The notes under the pieces were generated by a model that ran no database searches, was not told the DNA's origin, and saw only the letters and a program-made list of their open reading frames with translations. Below, in pieces: positions 8,162-17,350 of a stretch of DNA of 64,000 nucleotides (positions within the stretch are counted from its first letter, which is position 1; every line of letters starts with the position of its first letter). The position numbers were made by a program, and so were the translations under genes. This DNA is from Pseudomonadota bacterium (GTDB lineage Bacteria; Pseudomonadota; Alphaproteobacteria; SP197), in contig JBCCIS010000026.1 in assembly GCA_039028155.1 (NCBI GenBank), forward strand, positions 1 to 64,000, written 5' to 3'.

Positions 8162-9415
8162 ATGGCAGTTGAAAACGTAGAAGCACTTGTTGTCGGCGCA
8201 GGTCAGGCGGGCCTCGCCATGAGCGAGCACTTGAGTGCGTGCGGCGTGCCGCACCTCGTTCTTGAGCGGCACCGCATTGCCGAGCGCTGGCGCTCGGAAC
8301 GATGGGACTCCCTGGTTGCCAATGGTCCAGCCTGGCACGACAGGTTTCCGGGCATGACGTTTTCCGACTCCGAACCCGATGCCTTTGCCCCTAAGGAAGA
8401 GGTTGCCGACTACTTCGCGGCGTATGCGGAGAAGATCGAGGCCCCGATCCGCTGCGGCGTCGAGGTCACGAATGTGCATCGCCATGCCGACCGGGCGGGC
8501 TTCCGTGTCGATACGTCAGAGGGTGCGATCGAGGCGCGGTACGTGGTCGCCGCCACCGGACCGTTCCAGAAGCCAGTCATCCCGCCCCTCGTGCCCGATG
8601 ATGCCGGCGTCCTGCAGATGCACTCCAGCGCTTACCGCAATCCCGACCAACTGCCTGAGGGCGCCGTTATGGTGATCGGCGCGGGATCGTCGGGCGTGCA
8701 AATCGCCGACGAACTCTCGCGCGCGGGAAAGCGCGTGTATCTCTCAGTCGGTAAACACGACCGTCCGCCGCGCAGCTATCGCGGGCGCGACTTCGTCTGG
8801 TGGTTGGGCGTGCTTGGTAAGTGGGACGCCGAGGTCACCGACCCCGGCACCGAGCATGTCACGATCTCGGTCAGCGGCGCCCATGGTGGCCAGACGGTCG
8901 ACTTCCGGCGGTTGGCCGCAGAGGGCATGACGCTGCTCGGCGTGACCCGGTCGTTCGAAGGTGGCGTGCTGAGCTTTGCTCAGGATCTCGCCGACAATCT
9001 CGCGCAAGGCGATGCCAACTACCTTTCGCTCCTGGACGAAGCCGATGCTTACATCGAACGCAATGGCCTTGATCTTCCCGAAGAGCCCGACGCCCGGAGA
9101 ATCCAAGCGGACCCGGCTTGCGTCAGCGACCCCATTCTCTCATTGAACCTGGCGGACGCCGGTATCGGCACGATCATTTGGGCAACAGGCTTTGCCGTTG
9201 ACTACAGCTGGTTGAACGTTGATGCCTTCGATGAGAACGGTCGGCCCAAGCATCAACGCGGTGTGTCGTCGGAACCCGGGATCTACTTCCTGGGATTGCC
9301 GTGGCTGTCGCGACGGGGATCGTCGTTCATTTGGGGCGTCTGGCACGACGCCAAACATCTGGCGGATCATATCTCCACGCAACGCAAATATCTGGCCTAT
9401 CGGGTTTCCGCTTAG
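8162..9415 (+). CDS. flavin-containing monooxygenase / CzcO-like NAD(P)/FAD oxidoreductase
   Basis: This 417-residue two-dinucleotide-binding flavoprotein has an FAD motif GAGQAGLAMS at residues 12-21. A second Rossmann motif for NAD(P)H, GAGSSGVQIAD, lies near residues 178-188, and ATGF near residue 342 is typical of the family. Such enzymes insert oxygen into amines, sulfides or ketones; the substrate is not evident. It is transcribed alone, divergent from the nickel SOD operon. Confidence 0.88.
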   Translation: MAVENVEALVVGAGQAGLAMSEHLSACGVPHLVLERHRIAERWRSERWDSLVANGPAWHDRFPGMTFSDSEPDAFAPKEEVADYFAAYAEKIEAPIRCGVEVTNVHRHADRAGFRVDTSEGAIEARYVVAATGPFQKPVIPPLVPDDAGVLQMHSSAYRNPDQLPEGAVMVIGAGSSGVQIADELSRAGKRVYLSVGKHDRPPRSYRGRDFVWWLGVLGKWDAEVTDPGTEHVTISVSGAHGGQTVDFRRLAAEGMTLLGVTRSFEGGVLSFAQDLADNLAQGDANYLSLLDEADAYIERNGLDLPEEPDARRIQADPACVSDPILSLNLADAGIGTIIWATGFAVDYSWLNVDAFDENGRPKHQRGVSSEPGIYFLGLPWLSRRGSSFIWGVWHDAKHLADHISTQRKYLAYRVSA

Positions 9416-9645
9416 AACAGCGCTGCTCTTGATCACACTTACGCCAGCCCGGCCCGCGTTAGCGCATCGCCCATGATCCGCTCTGGCGCGGGCGCCAGGT
9501 TATCGGCCATCCAGGGGTGCATCCATGCCAGTTGCATGGCGGCCTCGGCCGCGGCGGCCCGTGTGATCCCGTGGTGACCCCGCAGTGATCCTAACGGATA
9601 TGAGCGACGTAAGAGGGACACGAAGACGCAAGCTGGAGAAGCGCA

Positions 9646-9957
9646 ATGTTGTCGCTCTATCGGTCGGTTATGGACCCTGAGGTCAATCCACTTAATCAGT
9701 TGCCTCCCGTGCAACGCTTCCAGATGATGACTGTTCTAGCCATGATGTGGACTGCGATCTTCTGCGCCGCGACGGGCGCCTGGTTCTGGTACGGTGAACT
9801 GATCGTCGGTCATGTTCTCATTGCGATCGGATTGGTCGCGACCGGTCTGACCTTCCATCGCGCAACCAAGCGTCAAGCCGTGCGCGACCGGCGAATTTAT
9901 CGGGACCATCCCGCACCGGACGGCACGACGCGCTTCGATGATGTGTGGGGCGCGTAG
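9646..9957 (+). CDS. small two-helix membrane protein, unknown function
   Basis: This 103-residue frame has GGAG seven bases before its ATG. It carries two hydrophobic helices, about residues 30-48 and 53-71, then a charged cytoplasmic tail with many Arg/Asp residues. I do not recognise a family. It stands alone between a monooxygenase and a RidA gene on the other strand. The ribosome site and the clear membrane pattern support it being real, but it is short. Confidence 0.55.
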   Translation: MLSLYRSVMDPEVNPLNQLPPVQRFQMMTVLAMMWTAIFCAATGAWFWYGELIVGHVLIAIGLVATGLTFHRATKRQAVRDRRIYRDHPAPDGTTRFDDVWGA

Positions 9958-10027
9958 CCAACGGGCCCTGAACGTTCGGCGGACCCTTGACGCCTAGCGG
10001 TCGTGATGGCGTTTCGGTGACGCCGGA

Positions 10028-10375
10028 TCATTGAAGTACCTTCGCGGTGACGACGACCTCGATCAGCCAGCCGGGCTCCAGGTTGACGCCGATGCAGGCG
10101 CGTTGCGGCCAATTCTGCTCTGGGCCGATCCAATCGCACCAGACCTCATCCATTTCCGGCTTGTCGGCGATGTTCTCCAGGTAGACCGTTGCCTGGATCA
10201 TCCGGGTCTTGGCGCTCCCCGCTTCGGCAAGCACCTTGTCGAGCTTCTCTAAGGTATTCCTGGTTTGCGCGGCGATGCCGTCGGCGCAGTGCGGATCGGT
10301 CGCGACCGCATAGACAAGCCCGTCCGACTGAACGGCGGCACAGCGGCCGCGCGCATCTCCTGGAATTCTCTTCAT
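10028..10375 (-). CDS. RidA family protein (YjgF/YER057c/UK114)
   Basis: This 115-residue single-domain protein has the RidA length and pattern: QTRNTLEKLDKVLAEAG in the middle, the strand VYLENIADKPEMDEVW, and near the end QRACIGVNLEPGWLIEVVVTA where the family arginine (R in PxRA) sits. RidA enzymes hydrolyse reactive enamines and imines released by PLP enzymes and amine-processing pathways. It lies 50 bp behind the ureohydrolase gene on the same strand, so the two probably act on a related nitrogen compound. Confidence 0.9.
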   Translation of the reverse strand: MKRIPGDARGRCAAVQSDGLVYAVATDPHCADGIAAQTRNTLEKLDKVLAEAGSAKTRMIQATVYLENIADKPEMDEVWCDWIGPEQNWPQRACIGVNLEPGWLIEVVVTAKVLQ

Positions 10376-10425
10376 GGCGTTCTTCCTTTCGTTCGCTGTG
10401 AGAGTTTGGTGAAGACAGTCCTTGT

Positions 10426-11343
10426 TCAGCCTAATCCAGGGCGCGGCTTGAGCAGCGCCAGCATTTCTCCGGCTACGGACGCCGCCAGAGTTGCCGTAAC
10501 GCCTGCGGGATCATGCAGGGGCGTTACTGTGTTGATATCGAGTGCGACGATATCAAGCCCCTTGAGACCGCGGACCAGTGCCAGGCCCTCAGCAGCAAGC
10601 GCGCCGCCAGGCGTCGGCGTTTGAACGCCGGGCGCGACCGAGGGATCGAAGAAATCCATGTCGAAACACAGGTAGACCTTCTGGCCGCGCATGCGTTCGC
10701 GCATGTGGGCAATCAGTTTCTCTTCACCCCAATCGCTCACGACGTCATAGGGAATGACCTCGTAGCCAAGGGAGCGTGTGTAGGCGATGTCATTGGCGGC
10801 ATTGACCGGCGCCCGCGTCCCGATGTGAAGAGCATGGGATAAGTCGATCAGGCTCTCGTGGGCGGCATGGGTGAACTGGATCGCGTTGTCATAGTGGTCG
10901 TTCGTCGCGAGCTTCGCTGAATCGGTGTGCGCGTCGAAATGCAGCACCGCCACGGGGCCATGGGCCTTATGAATGGCGCGCATCTGGGGCAGGCTGACCG
11001 AACCGTCGCCGCCGAGCGTAAGGGGAACGCAGCCGGCGTCGAGCACGACCCCCATCGCCTGCTCTATTGCGTCGAAGGCCGAATGAATAGCGCCAGAGGC
11101 GATCACCACGTTGCCGGCGTCGATCACGCGGTCGAGCGCGTCAATGTCGGCATCCTGCAAGAGTTCGCGGGTCAATACGGAGGCATGGCGAATGGCGTTC
11201 GGTCCCATGCGGGACCCGAATCGCGTGGACGAAAGGCCGCAGTCAAAGGGGATACCGACCACAGCGGCGCGTGCGTTCTGGAAGTCATGGCTGAGCGGCA
11301 GTGAGAACATGGTCGAGGGGGCAGCGAAGAGCGTTTGTGTCAT
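10426..11343 (-). CDS. ureohydrolase (arginase/agmatinase) family protein with altered metal site
   Basis: This 305-residue protein has the arginase/agmatinase fold. Metal-site segments seen are DAHTD (Asp137, His139, Asp141) and DMDFFDP (Asp228, Asp230). The first signature, normally GGDHS, reads GGDGS, so the histidine ligand of the first manganese is Gly114. The substrate loop Glu in DxxE is Asn271 (ALDINTVTP). The fold is intact at normal length, so this is divergence rather than decay. It may use one metal, another guanidino or amidino substrate, or be non-hydrolytic. It heads a two-gene unit with RidA. Confidence 0.85.
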   Translation of the reverse strand: MTQTLFAAPSTMFSLPLSHDFQNARAAVVGIPFDCGLSSTRFGSRMGPNAIRHASVLTRELLQDADIDALDRVIDAGNVVIASGAIHSAFDAIEQAMGVVLDAGCVPLTLGGDGSVSLPQMRAIHKAHGPVAVLHFDAHTDSAKLATNDHYDNAIQFTHAAHESLIDLSHALHIGTRAPVNAANDIAYTRSLGYEVIPYDVVSDWGEEKLIAHMRERMRGQKVYLCFDMDFFDPSVAPGVQTPTPGGALAAEGLALVRGLKGLDIVALDINTVTPLHDPAGVTATLAASVAGEMLALLKPRPGLG

Positions 11344-11396
11344 GGCGATCGATCCCTTAAATCGCCGACAGTGTCACCGATCTGGTGCGCCGACCG

Positions 11397-12035
11397 CTAG
11401 CCGGTATGTTCGAACCGCCAGGGCTCATGGTCGAAGTCGACTCGCTGAACGTGCGGCGAGGCCGCCACGCGCTTCAGCCAAGCATTGACGTTCGGAAACC
11501 GGTCGGCGAACCACGTCGGCTCAATCCCTGCGAAACCAGCGACCGCCGGATAGACAGGAACATCGGCGGCCGATAGCGCGTTGCCATACATAAACGCCTG
11601 TGTCGCAAGCCGCGCCTCCAGCCCATCGAGGAACGGCTCGCAGTTCGACCTGTCCTGAAGTCGATCGCGATCGGGATAGTAGCTGGAGAACTTGTAGTAC
11701 ATGGAGGGTTCGCCGAACTCGCTGTCGTTCAGGTTGGCGAGCTCTTCGGCCAGTTCGAGCGCGGCGTCGTTGTCGCCGCACCAGTTGTCGGGGTCATCCT
11801 GCCGCATCGCCCACCGTATGATTGCCCAGCTCTCATCGATGACCGCGCCGCCGGACAAAATCAGGACCGGCACGGTTGCTTTCGGCGACGCCTGCAACAG
11901 GGCGGGCGGCTTGTTGTCCAGGTCGACCTCCCGGTGTTCGACATCGATGCCGGCGTAGGCGAGTGCGATGCGCGCCCGGAACACATAGGGGCAGCTGTCG
12001 TTGGCATAGAGGATGGGCAGATCATTGGGGCTCAT
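11397..12035 (-). CDS. glutathione S-transferase family protein
   Basis: This 212-residue protein has an N-terminal thioredoxin-like domain, with CPYVFRARIAL near the start (Cys active-site position as in omega/beta-type or stringent-starvation-like GSTs) and cis-proline segment TVPVL. A helical C-terminal domain follows. The start at ATG 12035 has AAGGAG eight bases upstream; a longer frame to 12071 lacks such a site. It is divergent from the LysR gene at 12235 and is a candidate target of it. A redox or glutathione-lyase role is likely; the substrate is unknown. Confidence 0.86.
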   Translation of the reverse strand: MSPNDLPILYANDSCPYVFRARIALAYAGIDVEHREVDLDNKPPALLQASPKATVPVLILSGGAVIDESWAIIRWAMRQDDPDNWCGDNDAALELAEELANLNDSEFGEPSMYYKFSSYYPDRDRLQDRSNCEPFLDGLEARLATQAFMYGNALSAADVPVYPAVAGFAGIEPTWFADRFPNVNAWLKRVAASPHVQRVDFDHEPWRFEHTG

Positions 12036-12234
12036 GATGGACGCTCCTTCTCTGGGTTGCGGGATTGCCAACCGGACGAACTATGATCAAACTGGGTTTG
12101 GTCGATCTCGTTCTTCGATCGGCTCGGCACCCGCTGCGTTGTGGCTTGGTGACGAGCAGAAACTATGAAACTCTGCAGGTCTCAACAAACGATATGATCT
12201 CGAACAATACGAAAGAAAAATTTGTCTATAGGTC

Positions 12235-13161
12235 ATGACCCGCCCGCTCCCACCGCTAAACGCCCTCAGGGCTTTTGAATCCGCCGGCCGGCACCTCAGC
12301 TTCACCAAGGCGGCGGCCGAGCTGAACGTGACCCCGGCCGCGGTCAGCCATCAGGTGCGGGCGCTGGAAGAGACGCTGGGCGTGCCGCTGTTTCACCGGT
12401 TAACCCGCGCGCTACGCTTGACCGATGCCGGTCAGGCCGCGATGCCGGCGCTTGCCCAGGGATTCGACAAGCTGACGCAGGCGGTCGAGCAGATACGCGC
12501 CATGAGCGAGAGCGGCGTCTTGACCATCAGCGTCAGCCCGTCATTTGGCGCCATGTGGTTGATGCCGCGCCTCGAACAGTTTCGCGTTCGCCATCCTGAT
12601 ATCGAGGTCCGCATCGACGGCACCGACCGCCGGGTCGATGTGGCACGCGGCGATGCCGACGTCGCGCTTCGTTATGGCCCGGGCGGCTATGATGGTGTTC
12701 GGGTAGATCGGTTGTTCGGTCAGCGCAACACGCCGGTCTGCAGCCCCGCCTTGTTGCAGGGCGAACATCCGCTCAGCCGGCCCGACGATCTGCGTTACCA
12801 CACGCTGCTGCACGTCGAATGGAAAGACGCCGAGGCCAGCTGGCGCATGTGGCTGTTGGCGGCGGGTCTTGACGACATCGATCCGACACGCGGGCCGCGA
12901 TTTACCCAGGAAACCATGGCGGTGCAGGCCGCGCTCGACGGTCACGGTGTCGCGCTGGTCGGCGATGTCCTGGTCGCCGACGAGCTGGCTTCCGGCCGTC
13001 TTGTGCGCCCGTTCGATCCCGGCCTCAGCACGCCGCTCACCTTCTCGTTCTATCTGCTGACACCGAAGGACAGCGCCGACCAGCCGAGGATCGCGGCGTT
13101 CCGCGACTGGATGCTGGTGGAGGCGCGAGGCTCACACCCTGGGTCGCGCGAGCCATCGTGA
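12235..13161 (+). CDS. LysR-family transcriptional regulator, GcvA-like
   Basis: This 308-residue regulator begins with the winged helix (residues 1-65: LRAFESAGRHLSFTKAAAEL, TPAAVSHQVRALE). The opening RPLPPLNALRAFE and the WRMWL segment in the effector domain are characteristic of the GcvA/AmpR-like branch. The co-inducer domain spans about 90-300. It is divergent from the GST gene across 199 bp, the classic layout for LysR control of the neighbour. Confidence 0.92.
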   Translation: MTRPLPPLNALRAFESAGRHLSFTKAAAELNVTPAAVSHQVRALEETLGVPLFHRLTRALRLTDAGQAAMPALAQGFDKLTQAVEQIRAMSESGVLTISVSPSFGAMWLMPRLEQFRVRHPDIEVRIDGTDRRVDVARGDADVALRYGPGGYDGVRVDRLFGQRNTPVCSPALLQGEHPLSRPDDLRYHTLLHVEWKDAEASWRMWLLAAGLDDIDPTRGPRFTQETMAVQAALDGHGVALVGDVLVADELASGRLVRPFDPGLSTPLTFSFYLLTPKDSADQPRIAAFRDWMLVEARGSHPGSREPS

Positions 13162-13577
13162 CATCAGGCTGCTGACCCACAGCTGACGCTGCAATAGCCT
13201 CATCGGCGCCCGACACAAGATCCGGTCGACTTTCGATTACGACGTGGACTGTGATTTTCAGCGGTGGACTGCACGCGGTGACCCCGCACGGAAACAACTC
13301 TCACAAGTGTGTGACTTCGCTGACGTCTGGGAACGACGGCGCGTGCGGTGCGAACCTCGCAGGAGCCGCGAAACCGCGCGGCGTACTGCATCCATGCAAG
13401 ACGACTGCCGCAGAAGCCCGGCCGACGGACGCACAGTCCCTTTGTTGGGGCGCCATGGGCGAGGCAGACGACGATCGATAGGCTTGTGGCGCGACGCGGC
13501 ACGAAGGCTCTGGCCTCTCTGGCCACTTCCCAATCTTGGGAACCTTTTCGCCGCTCGCGCATCTAAAGGATATGGCC
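13162..13577. other. intergenic region before the ECF sigma operon
   Basis: These 416 bp have several overlapping short open frames on both strands, none with a convincing ribosome site or recognisable product. It must hold the promoter of the sigma-factor operon. GGGAACC at about 13537-13543 resembles an ECF -35 element but is too close to the ribosome site at 13565-13570 to serve the sigma gene as annotated. I see nothing else I can support. Confidence 0.5.
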
Positions 13578-14390
13578 ATGAAACAGCGGATTGACGAAAC
13601 AGCCCCTGCGGACAACACCGCAACAGCCGATTTGGCGCCGCCTTCTGACGCAAGCCTGGTGGACCGCGTTCGGGCCGGGGACGCCGTCGCGTTCGAGCTG
13701 ATCATGCGTCGCTACAACCAGCGCCTCTACCGTCTGGCGCGCAGTATCCTTAGGAACGGCCTTGAAGCCGAGGATGTGGTCCAGGAGGCCTACGTTCGCG
13801 CCTACGAGAAGATCGACGGTTTCGTCGGCCCAGACGGATTCTCGGCCTGGCTTTCCCGGATCGCGGTGAATGAGGCGCTCGGAAGGCTCCGCAAGCGCGG
13901 CCGCGTGATCTCACTGGACGATTACGTAGCGGGCAACGGCGAGAGCGCGCCAAAAACCGAGACAATGAGAAGCCAACAGCCCGATCGCGAGAGGCTGGCC
14001 GCGAGCAGCGAACTGCGGCCTCTGCTTGAGGGTGCGATCGACGCCTTGCCGGACCATTTCCGCGCCGTCTTCGTGTTGCGCGCCGTCGAAGGTTTGAGCA
14101 CCGCTGAGACAGCCGCCTGCCTTTCGATTCCACCGCAGACGGTCAAGACGCGGCACTATCGCGCACGACGTCATCTGCAGGACACCCTCGGCGCTCGGTT
14201 CGACGCGCTGATGCCGGCGACCTTCGCGTTCGGCGGCGAGCACTGCGACAGCATCGTCAGAGGCGTTCTCACGCGCATTGGACATCAGCTTGAAGCCGTG
14301 CGCTGCCACACAAAATCGCCGGCCGGGTCGCCGTCCGCGGTCTCGCCGGTTCACCCGCGTGACGATGGGATATTCACGAAGGAGGACTAA
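13578..14390 (+). CDS. ECF-type RNA polymerase sigma factor
   Basis: This 270-residue sigma factor has region 2 around residues 40-105 (RYNQRLYRLARSILRNGLEAEDVVQEAYVRAYE, split by normal spacing) and region 4 around 165-225 (LPDHFRAVFVLRAVEGLSTAETA, PPQTVKTRHYRARRHL). About 60 residues follow, with FAFGGEHCDS, a tail seen in some ECF groups. I chose ATG 13578 because AAAGGA lies seven bases before it. No anti-sigma gene is beside it; instead its stop abuts the start of an exported protein and then a cupredoxin, which it probably controls. Confidence 0.92.
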   Translation: MKQRIDETAPADNTATADLAPPSDASLVDRVRAGDAVAFELIMRRYNQRLYRLARSILRNGLEAEDVVQEAYVRAYEKIDGFVGPDGFSAWLSRIAVNEALGRLRKRGRVISLDDYVAGNGESAPKTETMRSQQPDRERLAASSELRPLLEGAIDALPDHFRAVFVLRAVEGLSTAETAACLSIPPQTVKTRHYRARRHLQDTLGARFDALMPATFAFGGEHCDSIVRGVLTRIGHQLEAVRCHTKSPAGSPSAVSPVHPRDDGIFTKED

Positions 14391-14789
14391 ATGCTGAAAC
14401 CGCTTCTCGCCGGTGCGATTGCCGGCCTTGCCATGATGGGTGTCGCCAATGCCGACCAGGCACCGCCAGGCGGTGACTATCAAGAGGTCAGCCAACTCGT
14501 CGCGTTGCCCGACTTTATCCCGGGCCTTGGCACGCTCTACGTCCAGCCCGCGACGTTGCCGGCCGGGCCGTTTCTTGCCTACGACCGCGACAATCGCCTG
14601 GTCAGTTCGATCTACATGATCCCGACCAAGGATATCGAGGCCCAGAAGGCGCTCGACGACCTTGCGGTGGGCACGCAAACCGTCGTCGACGTCGACATGT
14701 ACTACAACGCCGGCCATCCAGGCGTGGAAGAGCCGCATTACCACGTGGTTCTGTGGCATGTGCCCGAGGGCGAGGCGAAGCTCGAATAG
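14391..14789 (+). CDS. exported protein, possibly DUF5602/TTHB210-like
   Basis: This 132-residue protein has a signal peptide (about residues 1-21, cleavage after ANA). The mature part ends with a histidine-rich segment YYNAGHPGVEEPHYHVVLWH, which suggests metal binding and recalls DUF5602 (TTHB210-like) proteins; I cannot confirm the match. Its ATG directly follows the sigma factor stop, with GAGGA in front, so the two are coupled. The cupredoxin gene starts 4 bp after its stop. A periplasmic copper or redox role together with the cupredoxin is inferred. Confidence 0.82.
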   Translation: MLKPLLAGAIAGLAMMGVANADQAPPGGDYQEVSQLVALPDFIPGLGTLYVQPATLPAGPFLAYDRDNRLVSSIYMIPTKDIEAQKALDDLAVGTQTVVDVDMYYNAGHPGVEEPHYHVVLWHVPEGEAKLE

Positions 14790-14793
14790 CATC

Positions 14794-15354
14794 GTGAAGC
14801 GCCGCGACATGTTGCGGGCCGGCGGGCGCATGCTCGCCGGTCTCGCGACCGGCCTGGCGGGCATGCCGGCCCTGGCCACGTCCGTCGTTGAGATCCACAT
14901 GCGCAGCGCTGATCTGGGTGCCCATGCGTGGTTCGACCCGGTCGGTATTCTGGTTCCGGCGGGCACGACCGTGCGCTGGATCGTCGATGCCGATGTGCAC
15001 ACGGCAACCGCTTATCATCCCATCAACGACGACCGCCCCTTGCGCATTCCCGAAGCGGCGGAACCGTGGGATTCCGACTATCTGGTCAACCCCGGCGATG
15101 CCTTCGAGCGGACACTGACGGTCGAGGGCGTCTACGACTACTTCTGTGCGCCCCACGAGCTGGCCGGCATGGTCGGGCGCATCATCGTCGGCCGGCCAAC
15201 GGGCCCGGGCGCGCTGCCATTCGACTATTTCACGGGCGATACGGCGGCTGCCGCCTGGATCCCGGTACCGCAGGAGGCGCGCGCGGCGTTTCCAAGTATC
15301 GAGGCAATCATGGAGACCGGGCGGGTCGAACGATCTGGCATCGCGGTCGACTGA
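14794..15354 (+). CDS. exported plastocyanin/azurin-like cupredoxin with Tat signal
   Basis: This 186-residue protein starts at GTG 14794. Its leader KRRDMLRAGGRML has the twin arginine of a Tat signal, ending near ALAT. The type 1 copper ligands are all present: His in DVHTATAYH, then Cys, His and Met in YFCAPHELAGMVG. Cupredoxins carry electrons in the periplasm; Tat export would fit folding before export. It is the third gene of the sigma-factor operon. An electron partner is not in the window. Confidence 0.88.
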   Translation: MKRRDMLRAGGRMLAGLATGLAGMPALATSVVEIHMRSADLGAHAWFDPVGILVPAGTTVRWIVDADVHTATAYHPINDDRPLRIPEAAEPWDSDYLVNPGDAFERTLTVEGVYDYFCAPHELAGMVGRIIVGRPTGPGALPFDYFTGDTAAAAWIPVPQEARAAFPSIEAIMETGRVERSGIAVD

Positions 15355-15361
15355 AACCGCC

Positions 15362-17350
15362 TCAGCGATCGCCAGACGATTTGACCGGCTCGGGCGCGGC
15401 GACCGGATGAGTGCCCGGTGCGCCGGCATCGGAACGTCGTCCCAGCAAAAAGATCAGGGCGATGACGATCGCGGCGCCGACCAGCAGGCACAGCCACCAG
15501 GAATAGCCGTAGCCCGTTGGTATCAGGCCGACGACAACGGCGACAAAGCCGACCGGAATGGCATAGGGCAGCTGCGTGCGGACGTGATCGATGTGATCGC
15601 AACTTGATGCCAGGGACGACAGGATCGTCGTATCGGAGATCGGCGAACAATGGTCGCCCCAAACCGCGCCGCCCATGACGGCCGCCGCCGTTGCGTAGAT
15701 GAGATGCAGATTGCTGTCATCGGCGGTCATGCCGTTGGCGGCCATGATCGCCCATACCAGTGGGATCGACAGTGGCATCACGATGCCCATCACGCCCCAA
15801 CTCGACCCCGTGGCAAAGGCCGTCCCAGCGGCCAGCACGAAGACGATGGCCGGCACCATTTGCGGCGCGACCGTATCGCCCAGGAGCGATACCAGATAGT
15901 CGCCCGTTTGGATGGTGTCATTGACGCTGGCCAGCGACCAGGCGAGCGTCAGGATGATGACCGCAAAGAGCATCGAACGGGCCCCGGCATACCACGCGTC
16001 CACGGTCTCGGAGAGCGTCAGAATACCCTGGCCCATCGACAGAATGGCCGCCGTCACGACCGCTACCGTTGAGGCCCACACCATCGCGAGATAGGCGTCG
16101 CCGTTACCGATGATATCGCGGAAGGAAGCGTCCGCGCCGGCCGCTTCCTGGCCGGTGACATAGATGCCGACGAATGTTCCCGCGACCATGACCAGGATAG
16201 GGATCACTGCATTGAAGCCGCGCTGTGGTTTCTCCGGCTTGGGCGCGTGTTCCTGTGCATCGGCCGACGATTCGCCCGTATGGGCGCCCTCGCGGCTGAC
16301 CAGACCGCGCGAGGACGCGCGTCGTTCGGCCTTCAGCATCGGCCCGAAGTCGCGTCCTGAGGCGGCAATCACGAGAACGAACAGCAAGGTGAGGATCGGG
16401 TAAAAGCTATAGGCGATCGATTTCAGAAAGATCGAATAGGCGGCTTCATCGTAACCGTCGATGTTCGCGACGCTGTCACCGATGAGCCCGACCTCGAAGC
16501 CGATCCATGTCGTGACCAGCGCGATCGTCGCGACCGGCGCGGCGGTTGAATCGACGAGATAGGCGAGTTTCTCACGCGATACGGCGAGTTTGTCCATGAC
16601 CGGGCGCATGGTCTTGCCGACGATCAGCGTGTTCGCGTAGTCGTCGAAGAAGATCGCGATACCCAGACCCCAGGTCGTCATCTGGGCCCGCTTGGGCGAA
16701 CTTGCGATCCCGACGATCGCCTTGACGATGCCGGCGGTGCCGCCATTGCGGGAAATGATTCCGACCATGCCGCCGATCATGAGCGAGAAGAGGATGATCG
16801 CGAGATGACCCCAGTCGTTGAGCGCGCCCAGAACATGCACTGGCACGGTATCCACCAGACCGTACCAAAGGGAGGTCAGCGAAAAGCCATAGGCGAGCGA
16901 ACCGCCAAGCCAAACGCCCAGGAACAGAGCCGGGATGACCTGACGAAAGACAAGCGCGATAAGGATCGCAAGCAGCGCGGGCAGGACGGACACCCAACCG
17001 GGAAGTCCCTCGGCCTGCGCCTCGGCAAGAGCTTCACTGCCGCCATGGGCGATCGAGAAGATGGGGTCCCCACCATCGACAAGAATGTCCTCTACCGTCG
17101 CCTCGCCGTCGACGACGCTGATGGGGTAGGTCTGATCGCCAACCTGAAGAACCGGGCCCATCTCGGGGATGATCTCGCCTTCGGGATCGCTGACTGTGAC
17201 GGAGAACGGCACGCCGTGGAGCACCACGCTCGGCGCATCGATCGCGACATCCTCGGCCTGAGCCGACGCTATCGACGACAGACCGATCACGATCACGGCC
17301 ACGACAAGGGTTATCGGAAGAGATGCCATCCATTTGCGATTCAACACCAC
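15362..17350 (-). CDS. NhaC-type Na+/H+ antiporter with N-terminal exported domain
   Basis: This 662-residue protein has, first, a signal-like helix (about residues 10-32, ending SASAQA). A beta-rich extracytoplasmic segment of about 75 residues (VVLHGVPFSVTVSDPEGE) follows, then about a dozen membrane helices of the NhaC family, including FFDDYANTLIVG and GDHCSPISDTT. It would exchange Na+ for protons or carry an organic ion. The start is GTG 17350 with GGAGAG upstream; ATG seven codons later is possible. The Ig-like front domain is unusual for NhaC and may bind a ligand or partner. Confidence 0.85.
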   Translation of the reverse strand: MVLNRKWMASLPITLVVAVIVIGLSSIASAQAEDVAIDAPSVVLHGVPFSVTVSDPEGEIIPEMGPVLQVGDQTYPISVVDGEATVEDILVDGGDPIFSIAHGGSEALAEAQAEGLPGWVSVLPALLAILIALVFRQVIPALFLGVWLGGSLAYGFSLTSLWYGLVDTVPVHVLGALNDWGHLAIILFSLMIGGMVGIISRNGGTAGIVKAIVGIASSPKRAQMTTWGLGIAIFFDDYANTLIVGKTMRPVMDKLAVSREKLAYLVDSTAAPVATIALVTTWIGFEVGLIGDSVANIDGYDEAAYSIFLKSIAYSFYPILTLLFVLVIAASGRDFGPMLKAERRASSRGLVSREGAHTGESSADAQEHAPKPEKPQRGFNAVIPILVMVAGTFVGIYVTGQEAAGADASFRDIIGNGDAYLAMVWASTVAVVTAAILSMGQGILTLSETVDAWYAGARSMLFAVIILTLAWSLASVNDTIQTGDYLVSLLGDTVAPQMVPAIVFVLAAGTAFATGSSWGVMGIVMPLSIPLVWAIMAANGMTADDSNLHLIYATAAAVMGGAVWGDHCSPISDTTILSSLASSCDHIDHVRTQLPYAIPVGFVAVVVGLIPTGYGYSWWLCLLVGAAIVIALIFLLGRRSDAGAPGTHPVAAPEPVKSSGDR

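Noticed and set aside
9439-9560. Minus-strand peptide ending MQLAWMHPWMADNLAP and onward
   Set aside because: It reads like the tail of a real protein but lacks an upstream domain and overlaps the promoter of the next gene; not enough to call a pseudogene.
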